Source: Elusimicrobiota bacterium (GTDB taxonomy: Bacteria > Elusimicrobiota > UBA5214 > JBBAAG01). Taken from it: 47,130 bases of DNA. Shown one piece after another: positions 18,696 through 27,100 of the stretch (the first letter of the stretch is position 1; every line of letters begins with the position of its first letter). The position numbers and the translations under genes are program-made. Under the pieces are notes generated by a model that had not been told where the DNA came from, did no database searches, and worked only from the letters and a program-made list of their open reading frames with translations. The DNA lies in NCBI GenBank assembly GCA_041658405.1, contig JBBAAG010000013.1, positions 1 through 47,130 on the forward strand. Reading direction: 5' to 3'.

Positions 18696-20762
18696 CTATT
18701 CCTGGGCGCCTATAATAACAATTTCAACCCTGCGGTTTAACACTCTTCCTTCATTGGTAGTATTCGGAGCCATAGGAGACTTTGATCCCCGGCCAACAGC
18801 TTTTAACCTAGTGATTTCCACCCCGTGTTTTGACAGATAATCAAACACGCTGCGTGCACGCATCTCCGATAATACCTGATTATAAGAATCACTCCCCACA
18901 GAATCTGTATGCCCTTCTATTCTCACCCCGTTCTCGGGATACGCATCAAGGATTTTTACAATCTGATTCAATGCATCATACGCCTGTGTCCTTAACGTGT
19001 ATTTGCCAGCATCAAACAATATAGAACTCGCCATTGTCACTTTTAACCCATCTTTTTCCTGTTTAATAGTAATATCCTTAGGCACTTCCCTGATTATCTC
19101 TTTAATAATTTCTTTCACCTGTATAACTTCCCGTACTTGAACAGGGATATCCACATTTACGAACTTATCCTCTGCTTCAGCCTTATTCCCTGCGATATCC
19201 CAAACTACCATCTTTATGGTATACGTCCCGCTGCGCACTATCTGCTGATAATAATCATCCCGCCCATCCCATTCAATCTTCCCCGGCGGATCAAGCTCGC
19301 CTTTAATAGTCTTCGCAAGATTGTTCTTACTATCCACAATTTGTATCATCCAATGATCTACGGCATTATCATCCTTCGCCATAAGGTTTACAAACAAAAT
19401 ATCGTCTTTCAAATCCCCATTTGGCGAAAATACCGTAGTCCCCGGAGTGAGCTCACATTTTGGCGGCTTGCTATCAACTACAACCTGCTGATCCAATGTC
19501 TCAGACTTATTCCCAATGGTATCCACAACCTTGAGATTATATGGATATTTCCCATCCGGTACCACCTGCGAAGTTTCATCGCGGCCATCCCATTCAAGCG
19601 ACGGCGCAACCTTCCCGGTACCTCGATAGGTGCGTATAGACGTCCCGGACTCATCACTTTTCTTTATAACAAACTCCCAAGACTCAACCTCCGCTGCACT
19701 TGATGTAAGAGTAAACACAACCCTATTCTTTGCTTCCGGCACAATCGGCGAAATATACGCCGAATCCGGAGACGCCTGAACCTGTATACGCTTAATCTGC
19801 TTGAGCTCGCGTCCAAACAATACCCGCAGGGTAACCCAATGTGTCCCCATAGTTTCTTTTAATCCTGAAAGCGGATAATGCCAGCCATAATCCAACGCCA
19901 GTCTCCCGAGATCCATTCTGGGGAAATAATAACTTGCCCCGAGATTAAAAACTTTATAATCCTGTGAGCCCAACCCCACCCCTCCGCGTATACCAACAGT
20001 GTTTTTGGCAAACCATTTTTCTACTCCAAGGTTAATACTGACCGCCGTGGCATACAAGAGGTCAATCCCAAAACTGGAATCCGCAAGGCGGTATCCAACC
20101 CCGGCTTTAATCTGCATCGGCAGTTTATTTGCAGAATACAATCCCATATCCGGTTGTGTAATATTTAGGATGTTAAACCCAAACATTATTTCTTTACTGA
20201 TATTATATAACCCGCCGATATCAACTGTCGTCTGTGTTTTAGCATACCCTGATGTGAATACAGGATTAGATTCAGTATACTCATCCTGCCCGTACTTAAT
20301 GGTAATATTCTTAGCGGTAATACCCAAAGATACCGGTATATTAATAATCGGGCCCATATCTTTCCCGAACCCAAACATAAAAATACTTTCCTGATACAAA
20401 TTTGTCACATCAAACGTGTAATACCCGATACCAACACTTCCATAATCACTCTTTAATGTCCTCATAGGCACTGCAAAACCGTAGTAGTTCAATGCAATCG
20501 CGGATTTATCGGTAAGCCCCTGAAAAAAAGTCGCGTAACTCACTGCCGCTTCGGTACGCATCATCTGCCCAAGCCCCGCAGGGTTGTAGTATACAGAAAA
20601 AACATTATCCGCCAGCCCGGTAAACACATTACCCATCCCCACTGCCCTGGCGGAACACCCGATGTTTTCTATGATAGCATCACCGTTTGATACAGCAAGG
20701 ACCGCACAGCCTACGGCCAGTAAAACAATAACCCGTACTTTATGCAATTTAATAAATTTCAT
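18696..20762 (-). CDS. PorV/PorQ-like barrel fused to FlgD-like domains and a C-terminal OmpA peptidoglycan-binding domain
   Basis: 688 aa from ATG 20762 (a GTG one codon earlier is possible; no clear ribosome site). Signal peptide about 1-28. Residues about 30-335 are a PorV/PorQ-type barrel: NIGCSARAVGMGNVFTGLADN then VYYNPAGLGQM, and late strands FNLGASYYF and WHYPLSGLKETMGTHWVTLRVLF. Two FlgD_ig-like domains follow (about 345-430 and 435-540), with SLEWDGRDETSQVVPDGKY, FSPNGDLKDD and IEWDGRDDYYQQIV. A Val/Ile/Glu/Lys-rich linker (about 545-570) leads to an OmpA domain (about 570-685) with GHTDSVGSDSYN and NRRVEIVII, the residues that bind diaminopimelate. Thus one polypeptide links the outer-membrane barrel to the cell wall. 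It lies 29 bp after a multi-FN3 cargo gene. Confidence 0.88.
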   Translation of the reverse strand: MKFIKLHKVRVIVLLAVGCAVLAVSNGDAIIENIGCSARAVGMGNVFTGLADNVFSVYYNPAGLGQMMRTEAAVSYATFFQGLTDKSAIALNYYGFAVPMRTLKSDYGSVGIGYYTFDVTNLYQESIFMFGFGKDMGPIINIPVSLGITAKNITIKYGQDEYTESNPVFTSGYAKTQTTVDIGGLYNISKEIMFGFNILNITQPDMGLYSANKLPMQIKAGVGYRLADSSFGIDLLYATAVSINLGVEKWFAKNTVGIRGGVGLGSQDYKVFNLGASYYFPRMDLGRLALDYGWHYPLSGLKETMGTHWVTLRVLFGRELKQIKRIQVQASPDSAYISPIVPEAKNRVVFTLTSSAAEVESWEFVIKKSDESGTSIRTYRGTGKVAPSLEWDGRDETSQVVPDGKYPYNLKVVDTIGNKSETLDQQVVVDSKPPKCELTPGTTVFSPNGDLKDDILFVNLMAKDDNAVDHWMIQIVDSKNNLAKTIKGELDPPGKIEWDGRDDYYQQIVRSGTYTIKMVVWDIAGNKAEAEDKFVNVDIPVQVREVIQVKEIIKEIIREVPKDITIKQEKDGLKVTMASSILFDAGKYTLRTQAYDALNQIVKILDAYPENGVRIEGHTDSVGSDSYNQVLSEMRARSVFDYLSKHGVEITRLKAVGRGSKSPMAPNTTNEGRVLNRRVEIVIIGAQE

Positions 20763-20791
20763 CACACATTTTTTATCAGTTAACGTTCCAC

Positions 20792-23700
20792 CTATTTTGC
20801 AACAACAACCGTCCCGGTTTGAACCCTGCCATCAGCCTCTATCTGATAAATATACACCCCGGAATCAACAACTTTTCCGGACTTATCTTTACCATCCCAA
20901 TACAATACTGTTACACCGTTACCCTCAGACTCAACATCCAACTTATCCTGCACTAATGCGCTCATAAGGTTAAACACTTTTCCCACAGTTTTTGAACCCT
21001 TAGGATTATTACAATAAAACCTTGCCCGGTTAAGTACACCGGTTTCATCCTCAAGCTGGGGTGTAAATATTTTTGAAGTAATTTTTGTTACCTCAAACTT
21101 ATCCGACTTTTCAACTTTCTGTAGTTTGAACGTCCCGGAATATATATACCGAACGCTCACAGTTTTCGCGGAGGTATCCTTACTTCCACCGATTGCAACC
21201 CATTCAATACCATTATTTCTATTAACAACAATACTATCAGTATCCGCAAACTGCGCAGTGTCATAAACAAACACGTATAACGGCCCTGGTGACGGGAATC
21301 TAAAATTATCAATACTTTCTTCAGTTAACGAATTAAAGAGATTCATGGTATACGCATCACCTGTTTCTTCATCCAGCGACAAAAATATGTCAAGATTAGC
21401 GTTATAAGAATTATTCAAATCCTTATACAAAACTCTAGCGGCATTACTGGTTAACACCGCCCAGGCTTTCTTATCTCCGGTAATGATATAAATATTTGCA
21501 TCTTCCGTATTATCCACAACCCACGAACTATCGCTTGCGTTATCATACAAATCCACAGCAACAACACGGTAGTAATACACAATCCTTCCGCCGGCATAAT
21601 ACTCGGTATACGTCATACGATCTGTGATTGATGAAGTAGAGAGAATAACTCCGCGAGGTTCATTACACGAAAACATACTTGTCCCGCGGTATACCTGATA
21701 CTTAGCTAAATCAGTGCAGATAGTGCCGTCAATATTATTAGTAACTTTTGTCCAGTACAACGAATAACTAAACGTTCCGGTAGACTCCCCGCGTAAACCC
21801 AGCACACGGTTCGGAGGGATAGCTTCTAATGGAATAAATGTATAATTTGTACTCACGGGAACAGAATAATTTTCACCGCTGTCAAACGCATACATAGCAA
21901 CATAATATGTCGTTCCCCAGGTTAAATTAGTAAACTTATACGAATCAGTAGTCCCCGGAACGCCATATTTAGTAACTACAGTACCGTCACCTGCGTTTTC
22001 CGGTGCGCGGTCCGTCCGCCATACTACGAGAACGCCCCGGAAGTCCGTATCTTCAGGATTCAACCAGTTAAGCGTTATGGTTTTATTAGTAGTATCTACT
22101 ACAGCAGTGTTCTGTGTAGGCATCCCCGGAGGTTCTGTATTAACTGTCCATGCAACTAATGAATTGGATAATCCAGACCATGTATCCCCCGAATCTATTA
22201 CCTTGATAGAAAACGAATAAGTTGTACTGCTCATTAACCCGGTAATAATAACACTCTCGGCAGCACCCAAAACAGTAGTAGTAGAAATCCTGAATTCATT
22301 CATTAACCTCGCGATATTCCATTCCGATTCTGTGGTAATACCGTCAGAATCAATATCGGAATATGCAATAATATAAGTGGCATTAGCCAAATCTCCTATT
22401 GTTCCATCCGCTCCAGGAGCAGTCCAGGTAAGCTGTATCGAAGTAGAATTTGTTAACTCCATCCTCAGGTCAGTTACCGACCCAGGCGCAATACCAAATG
22501 CAGTTAGAGTTGATACCACGTTTGAATATCCTGTTTGAATACCATTACCATTATACGCATGTACGCGGAAATAGTATGTATTCCCCGGTGATAACCCATA
22601 AACAGTAGCGGTGGTCTGCAACACATTTGTACTGTATGTTGTGATATCCACGGTAAAATCATCGCCGGAATACTGAATGCCATACCTTGTATTCTCAGGA
22701 TTACCATTTGCTGTCCATTGTAATGTAACTTTTGATACCGTTGCTTCAGTGATTTCCAGCCCGACCGCGGGTAATGCGTAGGTAAACACTGGATAACTTG
22801 TATCCAGATTCTTTCTTGCGCTCTCTCCCACGACAGTATTATAACTCACGATGTACTTAACATCAGACGGCGTATTCTGTGTTAACCCGCCCTGTATCCA
22901 ATATGTATCATTCGCCATAAGTTCAGTAACTACCAAACTTGATGATGAGTATATACGGTACCCGGTAACTTCCCCCACTGCAGTCCATTCCCATACTATA
23001 GAATCAACCCCAGCGGCATACCCGTTAAACATCTGAGGCGCGTCGGGGATAATCCCGGCAGACGGATACGACTCCAGGGTATTAGACGGCTGGCTTTTTA
23101 ATTCCAACGGCAAATTATCAACGGTAATCACCTGATAATAATAAGTAACATCATTTGTCAATCCGGTATGCGCGTACTCTAATCCTGTAGTGGTTAAAAC
23201 CAGATATTTAGAGGACATCTCACTCGTAACAGAATCGCACCATAGTTCGTAATGACTGATATCATCCGCCGTTACTGCTGTAGTACTCCAAAAAACCCTT
23301 AACTCAGAAGTTCTTTGAACAATATCCGTAATTATAGCTACCGGCGGTGGGCTATCATATGCAACCGCAAAATTGTTTTCATTAATCCCCGTACTGCGTG
23401 ACCAAACCCCAGAATTTTTTGCGTCAAGCGCGCGAATCGCAAAAAAGTATGTTGCACCGGGCACTAAATTCACAACCACCATCGATTGTGTTGACCCCGC
23501 AACCTCAGGTGACGGAGGAAACTGCCCGTCAATAGTTTTTGCCAATGAGCTATCATCAAACTCCGTATTTGTATTAATATTAGTTACACTTGAATATCTC
23601 AGGTTATAACTATACGCTGTCCCTGCTGTATCATCATTCCCCGGTGCAGTCCACCTAAGCATAAGGCTTCCCTCTGAGGTAACATCACCACTGCTCCCGC

Positions 23701-24025
23701 TAGCAACAAGATCAGAGATTGCTGACGGCGGCAGTACATCGCTACTTTCCGCAACTTCGTATGTATAAAGAAACCCGAGTTTTCCTTTATAAGTACTCCC
23801 GTTAGCCAACCCCGCAATAACCTGACCCATTGAGAATGAAACTTTTTTTATTGATGTTTTTGGAATATTAGCATCATCAACATTAGTTATACCAGCAGCA
23901 TCAATAACATCAGATGTAAGATAATAACTCGTCCCTCTCATTACATCAGCAAAACTTATTGAAGTCATTAACACGCAAGCAAATATACAGCAATACTGAA
24001 GAAGAGACACTTTATTAATTGACAT
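20792..24025 (-). CDS. Secreted multi-FN3 protein with FlgD-like C-terminal sorting domain
   Basis: 1077 aa from ATG 24025, chosen because GAGGG (24030-24034) sits four bases upstream; the longer TTG start would place that site inside the gene. Signal peptide about 1-27 (MSINKVSLLQYCC...). About seven FN3 domains run from residue 90 to 830, recognisable by repeated TLQWTAPG / ITGLMSSTTYSFSIKV / YYYQVITVD patterns. A distinct beta-rich segment follows (about 840-960), then the C-terminal domain with VLNRARFYCNNPKGS, VLYWDGKDKSGKVVDSGVYIYQIEADG and the final VVVAK. The length and repeated architecture suggest a fibre-like surface or adhesive protein. It is first in a two-gene unit with the PorV-OmpA fusion and has its own promoter. 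Confidence 0.85.
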   Translation of the reverse strand: MSINKVSLLQYCCIFACVLMTSISFADVMRGTSYYLTSDVIDAAGITNVDDANIPKTSIKKVSFSMGQVIAGLANGSTYKGKLGFLYTYEVAESSDVLPPSAISDLVASGSSGDVTSEGSLMLRWTAPGNDDTAGTAYSYNLRYSSVTNINTNTEFDDSSLAKTIDGQFPPSPEVAGSTQSMVVVNLVPGATYFFAIRALDAKNSGVWSRSTGINENNFAVAYDSPPPVAIITDIVQRTSELRVFWSTTAVTADDISHYELWCDSVTSEMSSKYLVLTTTGLEYAHTGLTNDVTYYYQVITVDNLPLELKSQPSNTLESYPSAGIIPDAPQMFNGYAAGVDSIVWEWTAVGEVTGYRIYSSSSLVVTELMANDTYWIQGGLTQNTPSDVKYIVSYNTVVGESARKNLDTSYPVFTYALPAVGLEITEATVSKVTLQWTANGNPENTRYGIQYSGDDFTVDITTYSTNVLQTTATVYGLSPGNTYYFRVHAYNGNGIQTGYSNVVSTLTAFGIAPGSVTDLRMELTNSTSIQLTWTAPGADGTIGDLANATYIIAYSDIDSDGITTESEWNIARLMNEFRISTTTVLGAAESVIITGLMSSTTYSFSIKVIDSGDTWSGLSNSLVAWTVNTEPPGMPTQNTAVVDTTNKTITLNWLNPEDTDFRGVLVVWRTDRAPENAGDGTVVTKYGVPGTTDSYKFTNLTWGTTYYVAMYAFDSGENYSVPVSTNYTFIPLEAIPPNRVLGLRGESTGTFSYSLYWTKVTNNIDGTICTDLAKYQVYRGTSMFSCNEPRGVILSTSSITDRMTYTEYYAGGRIVYYYRVVAVDLYDNASDSSWVVDNTEDANIYIITGDKKAWAVLTSNAARVLYKDLNNSYNANLDIFLSLDEETGDAYTMNLFNSLTEESIDNFRFPSPGPLYVFVYDTAQFADTDSIVVNRNNGIEWVAIGGSKDTSAKTVSVRYIYSGTFKLQKVEKSDKFEVTKITSKIFTPQLEDETGVLNRARFYCNNPKGSKTVGKVFNLMSALVQDKLDVESEGNGVTVLYWDGKDKSGKVVDSGVYIYQIEADGRVQTGTVVVAK

Positions 24026-24068
24026 TATGCCCTCTACGTTCAATTATAAATAATAAACTATTAATATT

Positions 24069-24098
24069 ATTCTATATGAAACACTCTGTTTTTGTCAA
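24069..24098 (-). promoter_or_regulatory. Sigma-70-type promoter of the multi-FN3 / PorV-OmpA unit
   Basis: On the minus strand TTGACA (24093-24098), an 18-bp spacer and TAGAAT (24069-24074), followed by an A/T-rich leader to the GAGGG ribosome site. It lies directly after a strong terminator, as expected for a new transcription unit. Confidence 0.68.
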
Positions 24099-24111
24099 GA
24101 AGATATAAAGC

Positions 24112-24142
24112 AAAACCCGGGTATCATTAATATCCGGGTTTT
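24112..24142 (-). terminator. Rho-independent terminator after the giant Amidase_6 gene
   Basis: Perfect 9-bp inverted repeat AAAACCCGG (24112-24120) / CCGGGTTTT (24134-24142) with further partial pairing in the loop. On the minus strand the 3' arm ends in TTTT followed by GCTTT. It is 40-70 bp beyond the stop codon at 24182. Confidence 0.82.
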
Positions 24143-24181
24143 ACTATTTTTTCTATTAAACTGAACGATTAATCTAGTACC

Positions 24182-27100
24182 TTACTTAGCTACCACCAAA
24201 CTCCCGCTTACTCTTTGGCCATTGAGTTCGTACTGGTAAATATACACACCGTTTTCCACCAACTGGCCAAGTTCATCCTTACCATCCCAAGTATCTTTGT
24301 CTTCCAACATCCTGACAAGTTTATTGTTAAGGTCATAAACATATATCTTCGGTGATTCAACTAATCCATCCATAGTAATACTTGCGCTGACGTTATTTAT
24401 ACCATTAAAAAACGCAAAATCGTTTTTGTTATCACTATTCGGTGTGATAACCTTTTCCTTTGGTTTAAACACACTGGCATCTATCTGCATAGACTTTACA
24501 GGGAAAATGCCGTACATCGAGAAATGCATGACCCTCGCAGTAACCGTGTTTTTTGTTTTATCAACGATACCGCCTACAAACCGCCAGTTATCGCCGTCAT
24601 ACCAGAAAATCCCGAGGTTATCTTCTTTATAGCTTGTATAGTCAACAAACCCATCCTGGTCGATGTCCATATACAACAATGAAATAACCATTGGCTGGTC
24701 AAACACCATGCCGCTAGGGCCGATCTCATACGTTTCAACCGGTTTCGCCACACCTTCCGCCATAAAGTCATTAGTACCCTTAAGTTCCGGCACCACTGAA
24801 TCTTTTGGCTGGCTGATACTGAACTCCGTTTGAGAAGCTATAGCGTTTACCGGTACTTTTACTTCGGTAACACCGTCTTCAGTATTAGCATCAACCAAAC
24901 TAATTTTTCCGCCGTCAGAACCAAGATATTTTTTTACTCCATTAGCAAGCTCTGTATAATACCAAGTATCCGCGCCAGGTATAATGGTTTCACTACCATC
25001 AGTATCAGCTGCAATGATTCTGTATGAGATCATAGTAACATCATCAATGATTTTATCAGGCATAAGGTCTGCTACGTATATACCTCCCTGATCAACCATT
25101 GAAATATCACCTTCATCAATTTTATCCTGTCCAACGTAAAGTTGATATTTTAACGTTACCAAACTTACACCTTCATCATCTATGGCAGATGCTGCAAACT
25201 GCACTTTATTACCTTTGGCAGAGATACTTACCAAAGGCACGTGTTCCACTACCGGCGGCTGTGTAGCCCCGCCGACATACTTCAAACCAATACTCGCCCA
25301 CTTAATCTTCCCAACTTCAACTACAACTTTTTGTGTACTGCCCTCATACCGTTTTGCCAGTATCGAAATATCATAAGTCCCGGAAGGTAAGCCAATCACC
25401 TGATAATATCCGACATTTGCCGTACCCGCAGCACCCGCGTTGACTGATTCAATCACCTGCCCGTTCTGCATCACCTGAATAAAAGCGTTGCCAATACGGT
25501 TTTCAGCAACATTGCCGCCCGGTTTATCTATGTCGTATATATACCCCATAATCCACCCGGAATTACGGTCAACTTTTGTTTCCACAGAAATAACCTCGGA
25601 CTCATTCCCGCCTTTGTCTATAAGTAAGACCGACGCGTTATAAGTACCATCAGCAACTATAGTACCCGAACTATTTCTACCGTCCCAAAAGACACTGTTG
25701 AGCCCGGCCTTTCCTTGAATAATAGACTCTTTTATTGTATTATCGCTTGCATCAACGATTTTGAACACCACCTGCAGCGGTTCTTTCAATGTAAAACCAT
25801 ACATTGTGTTATCACGGTTACCGTCACCATTCGGGGAGAATACACTGTTAGACACGGTTACAACCGGATTTTCTGGTGGGATCACATCCACTTCAATTTT
25901 ACCTTCCCTGACCGTTGTTTTTCCATCAGAACTTGCCGCAGTTATTTTGTAAGTATACGTTTTGTTAGTATCCACACTACCGCTAAGCGCTTCAGCACCG
26001 TCCCATGTAGCGTTATACGTACCTGCAGAAAGCTGCCCTGTAGGAACCAATGTTTTTACCAATGTAGTCCCGTCATAGATTTCAATAGTAACATTAGCCG
26101 CTGGGTTTATAGTATAGCTAATCTTTGCGCTATCCTGTACCCCGTCCTCATTTGGTGAAATCGTGTCATAATCAACACCCACACTGCTCACTGACACACC
26201 GGTTTTGTCAATCGTAATACTCGCTACGGCATTACCTGTAACACACTCATTACCCGCAAGGTCAACCGGTGTTACTGTATAATAATAGACTGCACCGCTG
26301 GTTAAAGTTGTACCGTTATCATAAAATTGCAGGTCAATAACACTTTCAGTATTAACTTTTGTACCCAACTGCCCGGATGTTTCGGAACGATAAATATTGT
26401 ATGACGCTATACCGCTGACGGCATCCGTCGCAGGTGTCCAATCCAACTTAACATCACCGCCACCCGCATTCTCCGCAGTAAGGCCTGTCACCGGTAATGG
26501 AGGTGTAATATCGGTCTTAAACGCCCTACCTGTACTCCACACCCCTGCATTCCCTACACCATCCACTCCGCGTACACGCCAGTAATACGTCCCGCTGGTA
26601 AGCGCTGTTGTTGCGGTGTAACTCGGTAAAGTAAGATTCGCAGCCTTTGTGTTGGTAGAAGAAAAATCACTGTTTTGACTTATCTCAATCTCATAACTAA
26701 TCCCGCTGATATCATCCACACTATCCCATGAGAACGACGGTAACGCAGTTGTCACCGCATCAGCTTCAGGTGCAATCTTATTTGGCGCCAATGGGCCTAT
26801 ATTATCAAACCTATGAGTAAACACTACCTGCTGATCGCTCCAGTTACCCGCAAGATCCTGTGTCTTCAAAATCAGGTAAGTTTCAACTTCCGGATCGGCA
26901 GGGTCCGCAAAATACTTGGTTGGTACTGCATGCGCTTTTGTTACGGTATCCGGAATTGACGTAGCATTATCATTACCCCAATAAATGCTATATCCTGATA
27001 TACCAATTGCATCCGTTGCACCGGTCCATTCAAAGTACGGCCCGGCATCAATATTCTGCCAGGAACCCGTGCTTGAGAACAGTTCTTTAGTCTTGGTATC

